DNA of 43,091 nt from NCBI GenBank assembly GCA_002432715.1, contig DJGJ01000020.1, positions 1 to 43,091 of the forward strand. Direction: 5' to 3'. Positions 32,474-41,253 of this stretch are shown one piece after another (position 1 is the first letter of the stretch; the number at the start of each line of letters is the position of its first letter). The notes under the pieces are model-generated. The model ran no database searches and was not told the DNA's origin. It saw nothing but the letters and a program-made list of their open reading frames with translations. The stretch is from Sphaerochaeta sp. UBA5849 (lineage in GTDB: Bacteria; Spirochaetota; Spirochaetia; Sphaerochaetales; Sphaerochaetaceae). The position numbers and the translations under genes were made by a program.

Positions 32474-33466
32474 ATGAGTACAATGTATTATGATTCACAG
32501 GCAGATCTCCAAAAGCTTGATGGAAAGAAGGTTGCCATCATCGGATACGGCAGCCAGGGACACGCACACGCACTGAACCTGCATGAGAGCGGGGTGGATG
32601 TGGTCGTCGGCTTGTACAAGGGCTCCAAGAGTTGGGCAATTGCAGAAGAGGCGGGACTCCAGGTTGCGACCGTAGAGGAGGCTAGTGCCATGGCACAGGT
32701 CGTCATGCTGCTGCTGCCCGATGAAAAGCAGGCGAAAATCTACCGCGAAAGCGTTGAGGCCAACTTGAGTGCAGGCAAATACCTTGCCTTCGCCCACGGT
32801 TTCAACATCCATTTCGGACAGATCAAGCCCCCGGCCGATGTGAACGTCATCATGATCGCTCCCAAGGGTCCCGGTCATACGGTTCGTTCCCAGTTCCAGG
32901 AAGGCAAGGGGGTTCCCTCCCTGATCGCCATCCATCAGGACCCCAGCGGGGATTCGCGCGACATCGCTCTTGCCTATGCGAAGGGCCTCGGTGCCGGGCG
33001 TGCCGGAATTTTTGAGACTTCTTTCAAGGAAGAGACCGAAACCGACCTCTTCGGTGAGCAGGCCGTCCTCTGCGGTGGTGTTTCCGCCCTGATCAAAGCA
33101 GGATTCGATACCCTTGTCGAAGCTGGCTACCAGCCTGAGATGGCATACTTCGAGTGCTGCCATGAGATGAAGCTGATCGTAGACCTCATCAACCAGGGCG
33201 GACTGTCCTACATGCGCTACTCCATCAGTGATACCGCCGAGTACGGCGACTACATCACCGGAGGCAAGATCATCACCGAAGACACCAAGAAGGCGATGAA
33301 GAACGTACTTACCGATATCCAGGAAGGCACCTTCGCCCGCAACTGGCTGTTGGAGAACCAAGTCAACAGGCCGTATTTCAATGCAAAGAAGAGAATCGAG
33401 AGTGAAAGCCTGTTGGAGAAGACCGGACAGAAGCTGCGCTCCCTGATGAGCTGGCTGAAGAAATAA
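32474..33466 (+). CDS. ilvC: ketol-acid reductoisomerase
   Basis: Class I ketol-acid reductoisomerase, 330 residues. Converts 2-acetolactate (or 2-aceto-2-hydroxybutyrate) to the dihydroxy acid in the valine and isoleucine routes. The N-terminal Rossmann fold has GYGSQGHAHALNL, then the cofactor loop VGLYKGSKSW, which keeps the two serines usually contacting the NADP phosphate but has Tyr where many enzymes have Arg. The knotted C-terminal domain carries the metal ligands (in segments ETDLFGEQAVLCGG and YFECCHEMKLIVDLI). A GGAAAGGAAG site precedes the ATG. It is the second gene of the operon. Confidence 0.96.
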   Translation: MSTMYYDSQADLQKLDGKKVAIIGYGSQGHAHALNLHESGVDVVVGLYKGSKSWAIAEEAGLQVATVEEASAMAQVVMLLLPDEKQAKIYRESVEANLSAGKYLAFAHGFNIHFGQIKPPADVNVIMIAPKGPGHTVRSQFQEGKGVPSLIAIHQDPSGDSRDIALAYAKGLGAGRAGIFETSFKEETETDLFGEQAVLCGGVSALIKAGFDTLVEAGYQPEMAYFECCHEMKLIVDLINQGGLSYMRYSISDTAEYGDYITGGKIITEDTKKAMKNVLTDIQEGTFARNWLLENQVNRPYFNAKKRIESESLLEKTGQKLRSLMSWLKK

Positions 33467-33499
33467 CGTACAAAACTTTATAATACCGGGAAGGACACT

Positions 33500-35113
33500 A
33501 TGGAAAAAGAGAGAATCTACATCTTCGATACCACCCTTAGAGACGGCGAACAGGCTCCTGGCTACAGCATGAACCTTGACGAAAAAATTCGCATGGCCCT
33601 CCAGCTTGAGGCTCTCGGTGTGGATATTCTAGAAGCTGGGTTTGCCATAGCGTCCCCCGGCGATTTTGCAAGCGTGCAGGCGATCAGCAGGGAGCTCAAG
33701 CAGACCGTGGTCGCCTCCCTCTCCCGCGCCCTTGAAAAGGATATCGATGCTGCATGGGAGGCGGTAAAGTTTGCCAAACGGCCTAGAATCCACACCTTTC
33801 TGGCCACCAGCGACCTCCATCTGCAGTACAAGCTGAAGATGAGCCGCGAGGATGCCCTGGCCAAAGCCAAGGCCATGGTCTTGTATGCACGCAATCTCAA
33901 TGACGATGTGGAGTTCTCGCTCGAGGACGCAACCAGGACCGACCTCGACTACCTGTGCAAGGTTGTCGAGGAGGTGATCAAGGCGGGGGCCAATGTGGTC
34001 AACCTGCCCGATACGGTCGGCTACGCCACCCCCGATGACATGACGCGCATGGTGAGAGCCGTAATGAACAAGGTGCCCAACATCGACAAGGCGATCATCG
34101 CCGTTCACTGTCACAACGACCTTGGCTTGGCCGTCGCCAACAGCCTTGCCGGACTGAAAGCCGGAGCAAGGCAGGCCGAGTGTACGCTCTGCGGAATCGG
34201 CGAGAGGGCCGGCAACGCCGCCATGGAAGAGTTGGTGATGGGCATCCGCACCCGCAGCGACGAGTATCCCTTCACCTACAACATCAAGACCGAGGAGATA
34301 ATCCGCTCATCACGGCTGCTTACCCAGATAACCGGCGTAAAACCCAATCCTTCCAAAGCGATTGTCGGTGCAAACGCCTTCGCCCACGAAAGCGGCATCC
34401 ACCAGCACGGCATGATGGCCAACAGCCTCACCTATGAGATCATGACCCCCGAAAGCGTAGGGGTGATGAACACCAGCCTGGTGCTCGGCAAGCACAGCGG
34501 CCAGCACGCGTTTGAGAAGCGTCTTGCCGATTTGGGCTACACCCTGGGCAAGGAAGAAGTGAAGAGTCTCTTCGCTGAATTCAAGAATCTTGCCGACCGA
34601 AAGAAAACCATCACCGACCGCGACATCATCGCTCTGGTGGAAAATGCAAGCCAGAGTTCGCCGATCATCTGGGAGCTGGACAGCTTCGTGGTGAACAGCG
34701 GCAACATGATGACCAGCACCGCCTGCGTGACCTTGCGCAAGGGTGATAAGAAGTACCAGGAAGTGGCTTGCGGCACAGGCCCCGTCTATGCTTCGCTGAG
34801 GGCGGTGGAGAAGATCATCCGTCATCCCTTCAGCCTGGAGGATTACAGCCTGCAGGCGGTGACCGAGCACCGTGACGCCTTGGGCGAAGTCTTTGTGAAG
34901 ATCAGCGACGGCCATGGCATCTATCGGGGCAGGGGGGTGAGTACCGACGTGATAGAGGCCTCAATCCTCTCCTGTCTTGCTGCGGTGAACCGCATGCTGG
35001 ACGAGACGGTGAAACCATCGACCGGGAATCTCAAACCTACCACTCCTCCGAATTTTGACAATGACATGCTCAGCTCCCACTCCGACAAGAGAAAGGAGAG
35101 AGGCGATGCGTAA
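33500..35113 (+). CDS. leuA: 2-isopropylmalate synthase
   Basis: The first enzyme of leucine synthesis, 537 residues: acetyl-CoA plus 2-oxoisovalerate gives 2-isopropylmalate. The DRE-TIM barrel begins IFDTTLRDGEQAPGYSMN, has the metal-binding HCHNDLGLAVANSLAG and the HESGIHQHGMM segment. The C-terminal LeuA dimer/regulatory domain (about residue 390 onward) is complete and would allow leucine feedback. It is the type-1 LeuA length. The last residues run over the start of cimA (8-nt overlap), so the two are coupled. Confidence 0.96.
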   Translation: MEKERIYIFDTTLRDGEQAPGYSMNLDEKIRMALQLEALGVDILEAGFAIASPGDFASVQAISRELKQTVVASLSRALEKDIDAAWEAVKFAKRPRIHTFLATSDLHLQYKLKMSREDALAKAKAMVLYARNLNDDVEFSLEDATRTDLDYLCKVVEEVIKAGANVVNLPDTVGYATPDDMTRMVRAVMNKVPNIDKAIIAVHCHNDLGLAVANSLAGLKAGARQAECTLCGIGERAGNAAMEELVMGIRTRSDEYPFTYNIKTEEIIRSSRLLTQITGVKPNPSKAIVGANAFAHESGIHQHGMMANSLTYEIMTPESVGVMNTSLVLGKHSGQHAFEKRLADLGYTLGKEEVKSLFAEFKNLADRKKTITDRDIIALVENASQSSPIIWELDSFVVNSGNMMTSTACVTLRKGDKKYQEVACGTGPVYASLRAVEKIIRHPFSLEDYSLQAVTEHRDALGEVFVKISDGHGIYRGRGVSTDVIEASILSCLAAVNRMLDETVKPSTGNLKPTTPPNFDNDMLSSHSDKRKERGDA

Positions 35114-36698
35114 GATATCCTTGTTCGATTCCACCCTGCGGGACGGCAGCCAGGCCGAGGGGATCAGCTTCTCCGTTGAGGACAAGCTGAAGATCGTCGA
35201 GGCTCTCGACACCCTCGGTGTGGAGTACATCGAGGCTGGCAACCCGGGGTCCAACCCCAAGGATCTGGAATTTTTCTTCCGTTCCAAGGATTTGAACCTG
35301 AAGCATGCCAAGCTGGTCGCCTTCGGGTCGACGCGCCGCAGAAACACCAAGGCCGAGGACGATCCGAACCTCAAGAGTCTGGTGCGTGCAGGAACCTCCT
35401 ATGTTGCCATCTTCGGCAAGAGCTGGGATTTTCATGTGACCGACATCATCCGCACCACGCTCGAGGAGAACCTTGCAATGATCGAGGATTCCATCCGTTT
35501 CATCACCGAAAGCGGGTCAGAGGTTTTCTTCGATGCAGAGCATTACTTCGACGGCTATCTTGCAAACAAGGAGTACGCCATTGCTTCCTTGAGAGCGGCC
35601 CTCGCCGGGGGTGCGACCCTCCTGGTTCTCTGTGAGACCCGCGGCGGCATAATCCCCTCGCTTCTCAAGCGGATCACACAAGAGACCATAGCCTTGTTTC
35701 CCGATGTTGCATTCGGCATCCACACCCATGATGACATCGGCTGTGCCGTCGCCTCATCAATCGCAGCAGTCGAAGCCGGTGTGACGCAGGTGCAAGGCAC
35801 TCTTTTGGGATTCGGCGAGCGATGCGGCAATGCAAACCTCGCTTCCATTGCAGGAATTCTGGGAGCCAAGCTGGGATTCGACTGCCTGTGCGGCGAAAGC
35901 CTCGAACGGCTTACCGGCATCTGCCGCCGGGTTGCAGAAATTGCCAACGTACGAATTTCGGGGAGCGCCCCCTTCATCGGCAAGAGTGCGTTCGCCCACA
36001 AGGGCGGCATGCATATCGACGGGGTGCAGAAGAACCCGCAGTCGTTTGAGCACATCGATCCGATGGAAGTAGGCAATGAACGCAGGCTCTTGATGAGCGA
36101 GGTGGCAGGCAGGGCCCTGATGCTCAAGCGCATCGCCCGCATAGCTCCCAACCTCGACAAGGACGATCCGGTAACGGTGAGCTTGATGGATGAACTGAAG
36201 CGCCTTGAATCTGAAGGGTATCAGTTCGAAGGTGCTGAAAGTTCCTTTGACTTGGTCATCAGGCGGCATTTGAAGATGTACCGCCCCTATTTCAGCCTGG
36301 TGCACTACCAGACCATCGGCAGCAGCCCCTATGCCGACCCGCTCAGTGATGCAACGCATGCTGCGGTGGTGAAGGTGAAGGTGAAGGGTGAAAGCGCCAT
36401 CACCGCCGCCGAAGGCGAAGGCCCGGTCAACGCCCTCGACCGTGCATTGCGCAAGGTTCTTGAGCAGTTCTATCCGACGCTCAAGAGTGTTCACCTCACC
36501 GACTACAAGGTACGCGTCCTCGACTCGGCCGGGGCCACAGCCTCCAAAGTCAGGGTTCTCATAGAATCGACGGACGGAGAGGAAAGCTGGTCCACCATCG
36601 GGGTGAGCAAGGACATCATCGAGGCAAGCTGGTTTGCCCTCAGTGATAGTATAGAGTACAAATTAATCGCAGATGGCGTAGAGCCATCGGGCGAATGA
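35106..36698 (+). CDS. cimA: citramalate synthase
   Basis: A 530-residue enzyme of the DRE-TIM family that condenses pyruvate and acetyl-CoA to (R)-citramalate, opening the threonine-independent isoleucine route. The N-terminus FDSTLRDGSQAEGISFSVEDKLKI and EAGNPGSNPKDLEFF are features of CimA rather than LeuA; HTHDDIGCAVASS is the metal motif and KSAFAHKGGMHIDGV is the equivalent of the HESGIH segment. A C-terminal LeuA-type regulatory domain follows. The frame is open upstream, but the ATG at 35106 begins the true N-terminus inside the leuA end and has GGAGAGAGG before it. Beside leuA and leuCDB this makes one operon for leucine and isoleucine precursors. No threonine deaminase gene (ilvA) is seen here. 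Confidence 0.94.
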   Translation: MRKISLFDSTLRDGSQAEGISFSVEDKLKIVEALDTLGVEYIEAGNPGSNPKDLEFFFRSKDLNLKHAKLVAFGSTRRRNTKAEDDPNLKSLVRAGTSYVAIFGKSWDFHVTDIIRTTLEENLAMIEDSIRFITESGSEVFFDAEHYFDGYLANKEYAIASLRAALAGGATLLVLCETRGGIIPSLLKRITQETIALFPDVAFGIHTHDDIGCAVASSIAAVEAGVTQVQGTLLGFGERCGNANLASIAGILGAKLGFDCLCGESLERLTGICRRVAEIANVRISGSAPFIGKSAFAHKGGMHIDGVQKNPQSFEHIDPMEVGNERRLLMSEVAGRALMLKRIARIAPNLDKDDPVTVSLMDELKRLESEGYQFEGAESSFDLVIRRHLKMYRPYFSLVHYQTIGSSPYADPLSDATHAAVVKVKVKGESAITAAEGEGPVNALDRALRKVLEQFYPTLKSVHLTDYKVRVLDSAGATASKVRVLIESTDGEESWSTIGVSKDIIEASWFALSDSIEYKLIADGVEPSGE

Positions 36699-36717
36699 GA
36701 GTAAGGAGAGTTCCCCT

Positions 36718-37986
36718 ATGGGTATGACGATGACGCAGAAGATCCTGGCCCACCATGCCAACCTGGAGTCTGTACGTGCAGGCCAGTTGATCATGGCAAA
36801 TTTGGACATGGTGCTGGGCAACGATATTACCGCTCCGGTGGCCATCAACGAGTTCCCGAAGTTCGGCAAGGAGACTGTGTTCGACAAGGACAAGGTGGCT
36901 CTGGTTCCCGACCACTTCTCCCCGAACAAGGACATCAAGGCAGCCGAACAGTGCAAGTGCCTGCGCAGTTTTGCCAATGACCATGAGATCACCAACTACT
37001 TCGATGTCGGTCGGATGGGCATCGAGCACGCCCTGCTGCCCGAGAAAGGCTTGGTGGGGGCAGGCGATCTGGTAATCGGAGCCGACAGCCACACCTGCAC
37101 CTACGGAGCCCTCGGGGCTTTCTCCACCGGTGTGGGATCGACGGATATGGCCTCGGGCATGGCAACCGGCCAGGCTTGGTTCAAGGTTCCCTCCGCCCTG
37201 AAGTTCAATCTGAGCGGCACGTTCGCCCCCTATGTCAGCGGCAAGGATTTGATCCTCCACATCATCGGCATGATCGGTGTGGATGGGGCCTTGTATCAGA
37301 GTATGGAGTTCACCGGCGAAGGTGTTGCAAACCTGACCATCGACGACCGTTTCACCGTGGCCAACATGGCCATCGAAGCCGGTGCGAAGAACGGCATTTT
37401 CCCCGTGGACGAGGTTGCTCTTGCCTACTTGAAGGAACACTGCCCCAAAGAGCCGGTGGTCTATGAAGCCGATGCCGACGCCACCTATGAGGCGGTCTAT
37501 GACATCGATCTCGCTTCGATCAAGAGCACGGTCAGCTTCCCCCACCTTCCCTCCAATACCCGCACCATCGACGAGGTGGGCGAGGTGAGGATCGACCAGG
37601 TTGTCATCGGCTCGTGCACCAACGGCCACATCAGCGACCTCAGGCAGGCCGCCGCGATTCTGAAGGGAAGGAAGGTCGCCAAGCACGTACGCGCCCTCAT
37701 CTTCCCTGCCACCCAGAAAATCTGGAAGCAGGCGATGAATGAAGGCCTGTTCGATATTTTTGTAGACAGCGGCTGTGCTGTCTCGACTCCCACCTGCGGC
37801 CCCTGCTTGGGAGGCCACATGGGAATTCTGGCAGAAGGTGAGCGGGCGGTGAGCACGACCAACCGCAACTTTGTGGGGAGAATGGGACACGTGAAGAGTG
37901 AAGTCTATCTGGCAAGCCCTGCAGTGGCTGCCGCCAGTGCTGTCGCCGGGTACATCGCCGACCCGAACAAGGTTATGGAGGCTTAG
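36718..37986 (+). CDS. leuC: 3-isopropylmalate dehydratase large subunit
   Basis: The 422-residue aconitase-superfamily subunit that, with LeuD, isomerises 2- to 3-isopropylmalate. Present: GADSHTCTYGALGAFSTGVGSTD and the three [4Fe-4S] cysteines in VIGSCTNGH and TPTCGPCLGGH. At about 420 residues it is the short archaeal/anaerobe type (bacterial LeuC is usually about 465). Methanogen enzymes of this type also act on citramalate, so it may serve both leuA and cimA branches (inference). AAGGAG precedes the start. Confidence 0.95.
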   Translation: MGMTMTQKILAHHANLESVRAGQLIMANLDMVLGNDITAPVAINEFPKFGKETVFDKDKVALVPDHFSPNKDIKAAEQCKCLRSFANDHEITNYFDVGRMGIEHALLPEKGLVGAGDLVIGADSHTCTYGALGAFSTGVGSTDMASGMATGQAWFKVPSALKFNLSGTFAPYVSGKDLILHIIGMIGVDGALYQSMEFTGEGVANLTIDDRFTVANMAIEAGAKNGIFPVDEVALAYLKEHCPKEPVVYEADADATYEAVYDIDLASIKSTVSFPHLPSNTRTIDEVGEVRIDQVVIGSCTNGHISDLRQAAAILKGRKVAKHVRALIFPATQKIWKQAMNEGLFDIFVDSGCAVSTPTCGPCLGGHMGILAEGERAVSTTNRNFVGRMGHVKSEVYLASPAVAAASAVAGYIADPNKVMEA

Positions 37987-37987
37987 G

Positions 37988-38485
37988 ATGCAGGTACAAG
38001 GAACTGTTTTCAGATACGGGGATAATGTCGACACCGATGTCATCATCCCGGCTCGCTATCTCAATACTTCGAATCACAAGGAGCTGGCTCAGCACTGCAT
38101 GGAGGATCTCGACCAGACCTTCATCAAGCAGGTGAAAAAGGGCGACATCATGGTGGCCGACAAGAACTTCGGCTGCGGCTCGAGTCGTGAGCATGCTCCG
38201 ATCGCCATCAAGGAGAGCGGCATAAGCTGCGTCATCGCACGCACCTTCGCCCGCATCTTCTACCGCAATGCCATCAACATCGGCCTTCCCATCCTGGAGT
38301 GCCCCGAGGCTTGCGACGGCATCAAGGCAGGTGATGTGGTCAGCGTGGATTTCTCCACCGGCACGATCACCAATGTCACCACCGGCTCTGTGTTCCAGAG
38401 CGAGCCTTTTCCTCCTTTCATGCAGGATCTGATTGCAAACGGCGGGTTGGCGGGGTATATCGCAAACAGGGGGAAGCAGGCATGA
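37988..38485 (+). CDS. leuD: 3-isopropylmalate dehydratase small subunit
   Basis: The swivelling small subunit, 165 residues, with DNVDTDVIIPARYLN at the N-terminus, the conserved FGCGSSREHAPIAIK and RTFARIFYRNAINIGLP. The short length matches the partner LeuC type. It starts 1 nt after leuC (TAGGATG), and its end overlaps leuB by 4 nt. Confidence 0.95.
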   Translation: MQVQGTVFRYGDNVDTDVIIPARYLNTSNHKELAQHCMEDLDQTFIKQVKKGDIMVADKNFGCGSSREHAPIAIKESGISCVIARTFARIFYRNAINIGLPILECPEACDGIKAGDVVSVDFSTGTITNVTTGSVFQSEPFPPFMQDLIANGGLAGYIANRGKQA

Positions 38486-39540
38486 ACAAGCATATAGCGG
38501 TGGTGAGCGGCGATGGTATCGGGCCCGATATCGTCAGGGAGGCCTTGAAGGTGCTTGACGCCGTAGGGGCGAAGTTCGGTCATACCTTCACCACCTCCAG
38601 CTACCTGGCGGGGGGAGCCGCACTCGATGCATTCGGCATACCCCTTCCTGAAGAGACGCTCTCTGGTTGCAAAAACAGCGACAGCGTATTGTTGGGAGCG
38701 GTCGGCGGGCCCAAGTGGGATACTCTGGCAAGCAATCTCAGGCCTGAGAAAGCCCTGCTCGGGTTGCGCGGCGGCCTGGGTTTGTTCTGCAACCTCCGCC
38801 CTGCCATCCTGTACAAGCAACTTGCTGATGCATGCCCCCTGAAGGCTGAGATCATCGGCGAGGGCTTGGACCTGATGGTGGTGCGCGAACTTACCGGGGG
38901 CGTCTATTTCGGCGAACGCGGAAGAACCGAGGATGCGGCATACGATACCATGGCGTATACAAGGGCCGAGATTGAGCGGATTGTACGCAAGGCGTTCGAG
39001 ATCGCTCAAAAGCGATCGAAGCGGCTGTGCAGTGTGGACAAGGCCAACATCCTGAACACCAGCCAGCTGTGGCGCGAGATTGTGAAGTACGTTCAGGCGG
39101 ACTATCCCGATGTCCAGGTGAGCCATCTGTATGTGGACAATGCTGCCATGCAGCTGGTCCGCAATCCCAGGCAGTTCGATGTGATCGTGACCGAAAACAT
39201 GTTCGGCGATATTCTCAGCGATGAGGCCAGCCAGATCACCGGCTCCATCGGCATGCTTCCCTCGGCATCGCTGAGGGAGGACAGTTTTGGCATGTACGAG
39301 CCGATTCATGGCAGCGCACCCGATATCGCCGGCAAGGACCTGGCCAATCCGATAGCCACCATCCTGTCGGTGGCCATGATGCTGCGCTACAGTTTCGGTC
39401 TCCAAGCTGAAGCCGATTGCATTGAGAATGCTGTCTCGAAGGTGTTGGATTTAGGATATCGTACCGCCGACATTTATACACCGGGTATGAAGAAAATTGG
39501 TACGAACGAGATGGGATCGTTGATCGCCCAGTCCCTGTAA
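38482..39540 (+). CDS. leuB: 3-isopropylmalate dehydrogenase
   Basis: A 352-residue NAD-dependent oxidative decarboxylase. Signatures: GDGIGPDIVREALKVLDAVG, LLGAVGGPKWD, the substrate loop LRPEKALLGLRGGLGLFCNLRP, VRELTGGVYFGERGR, and the NAD-site TENMFGDILSDEASQITGSIGMLPSASL followed by GMYEPIHGSAPDIAGKDLANP. It converts 3-isopropylmalate to 2-oxoisocaproate and, with citramalate-derived methylmalate, probably makes 2-oxobutyrate. It overlaps leuD by 4 nt. The length is normal. Confidence 0.96.
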   Translation: MNKHIAVVSGDGIGPDIVREALKVLDAVGAKFGHTFTTSSYLAGGAALDAFGIPLPEETLSGCKNSDSVLLGAVGGPKWDTLASNLRPEKALLGLRGGLGLFCNLRPAILYKQLADACPLKAEIIGEGLDLMVVRELTGGVYFGERGRTEDAAYDTMAYTRAEIERIVRKAFEIAQKRSKRLCSVDKANILNTSQLWREIVKYVQADYPDVQVSHLYVDNAAMQLVRNPRQFDVIVTENMFGDILSDEASQITGSIGMLPSASLREDSFGMYEPIHGSAPDIAGKDLANPIATILSVAMMLRYSFGLQAEADCIENAVSKVLDLGYRTADIYTPGMKKIGTNEMGSLIAQSL

Positions 39541-39555
39541 AGGAGGAGGAAGAGG

Positions 39556-41241
39556 ATGGACACTACAAAGCAGCGTTCAGCACAGATGACCGAGGGAGCC
39601 GAGAGGAGTCCCCATCGGTCGTTGATGAAAGCCTTGGGATGGACCGACCGGGAAATCCACATGCCGATCATCGGCATAGTCAGTGGAGCGAATGAAATCA
39701 TTCCCGGCCACATCCACCTCAACAGGATTGTGGATGCCGTGAAAGCCGGGGTGCGGCAGGCAGGGGGAAACCCTGTATCGTTTCCCGTCATCGGTGTCTG
39801 TGACGGTATCGCCATGGGTCATACCGGCATGAAGTATTCGCTGGCCAGCCGCGAGCTCATCGCCGACTCCATCGAGATCATGGCGACCGCCCATCCCTTC
39901 GATGCCTTGGTGTTCGTCCCCAACTGTGACAAGATCGTGCCGGGCATGCTCATGGCAGCAGCACGCATCAACATCCCCTCGATTTTTGTTTCCGGCGGTC
40001 CCATGCTCGCCGGGAAAATCCCCGGGGAGAAATCCTGCAGGACCAGCCTTTCGGTGATGTTCGAGAAAGTAGGCTCCCACGCAGCCGGTCTGCTCACCGA
40101 TGAGGAACTGCTTGCCTATGAGGACAATGCCTGTCCGACGTGTGGATCGTGCAGCGGCATGTTTACCGCAAACAGCATGAACTGCCTGACCGAAGCCATC
40201 GGTATGGGGCTGCCCGGCAATGGTACCATTCCTGCCGTCTACAGCGCCCGCGATCGCTTGGCCAAGGAGGCGGGGTATCAGGTCATGGAGCTGCTCAAGC
40301 AGAATATCCGTCCGTTGGATATCATGACCAAGGAGGCCTTTGCCAATGCCATGGCCGTCGATATGGCCCTCGGATGCAGCACCAATACCATGCTCCACCT
40401 TCCGGCCATCGCCCATGAGGCGAATGTAGCCCTGGATATTTTCATGGCCAACGAGATCAGCGCGAAGGTCCCGAATCTCTGCCATCTGGCTCCTGCCGGA
40501 GAGCACCATATCGAGGACCTTTATGAAGCCGGCGGAGTGCTTGCCGTGATGCATGAGCTGGGGAGAGCCGGCTTGCTCAACCCTTCGCTTCCCACCGTCA
40601 GCGGCAGGACGATCGGAGAGCTCTACCAAGAGGCTGTCGTCTACGACCATGAGGTGATACGGAGCATTGAAAAGCCGTACTCCCCGGTAGGCGGCATTGC
40701 AGTGCTGAGAGGAAACCTGGCACCCGACGGGGCGGTGGTCAAGCGCAGCGCCGTCGATGAGAAGATGCTGGTGCACGAAGGCCCCGCCCGGGTTTTCGAC
40801 AGTGAAGAGGAGACCATCAAGGCAATCTTCAGTGGCAATATCAAGGCCGGTGATGTCATCGTCATCCGCTATGAGGGGCCCAAGGGAGGGCCGGGCATGC
40901 GTGAAATGCTCAGTCCCACCAGCGCCATTGCCGGAATGGGATTGGACAAGGATGTCGCCCTGCTCACCGATGGCCGCTTCAGCGGAGCCACCCGGGGCGC
41001 CTCCATCGGCCATGTAAGCCCTGAGGCTGCCGAGGGCGGTCCGATCGGGTTGGTCGAGGAAGGGGACAGGATCAGGATCGACATTCCCAAGGGAACCTTG
41101 GATGTATTGGTTGATGATGCGGTGCTTACCAAGCGCAGAGAGCATTGGGTTTGCAAGGAAAGTGAAATCCGAAGCGGCTATTTGGTCCGTTATGCCAAGC
41201 AAGTGAGCAGTGCGTCCACCGGTGCAATTTTCAGAACATAA
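39556..41241 (+). CDS. ilvD: dihydroxy-acid dehydratase
   Basis: A 561-residue Fe-S dehydratase that converts dihydroxy acids to 2-oxoisovalerate and 2-oxo-3-methylvalerate. The cluster cysteines sit in VPNCDKIVPGM (about 124) and DNACPTCGSCSGMFTANSMNCLTEA. The early motif is IIPGHIHL, the PGH form as in E. coli IlvD, not the PCN form seen in [2Fe-2S] enzymes, so an oxygen-labile [4Fe-4S] cluster is plausible. The C-terminal part has YEGPKGGPGMREML, LLTDGRFSGATRGASIGHVSPEAAEGGPI. A GGAGGAGG site precedes the start. Confidence 0.96.
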   Translation: MDTTKQRSAQMTEGAERSPHRSLMKALGWTDREIHMPIIGIVSGANEIIPGHIHLNRIVDAVKAGVRQAGGNPVSFPVIGVCDGIAMGHTGMKYSLASRELIADSIEIMATAHPFDALVFVPNCDKIVPGMLMAAARINIPSIFVSGGPMLAGKIPGEKSCRTSLSVMFEKVGSHAAGLLTDEELLAYEDNACPTCGSCSGMFTANSMNCLTEAIGMGLPGNGTIPAVYSARDRLAKEAGYQVMELLKQNIRPLDIMTKEAFANAMAVDMALGCSTNTMLHLPAIAHEANVALDIFMANEISAKVPNLCHLAPAGEHHIEDLYEAGGVLAVMHELGRAGLLNPSLPTVSGRTIGELYQEAVVYDHEVIRSIEKPYSPVGGIAVLRGNLAPDGAVVKRSAVDEKMLVHEGPARVFDSEEETIKAIFSGNIKAGDVIVIRYEGPKGGPGMREMLSPTSAIAGMGLDKDVALLTDGRFSGATRGASIGHVSPEAAEGGPIGLVEEGDRIRIDIPKGTLDVLVDDAVLTKRREHWVCKESEIRSGYLVRYAKQVSSASTGAIFRT

Positions 41242-41253
41242 GGAGTACCTATC

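Noticed and set aside
36640..38046. Open reading frame of 468 codons on the minus strand, antisense to leuC
   Set aside because: Same reason: leuC has complete cluster and active-site motifs on the plus strand and the antisense translation resembles nothing.
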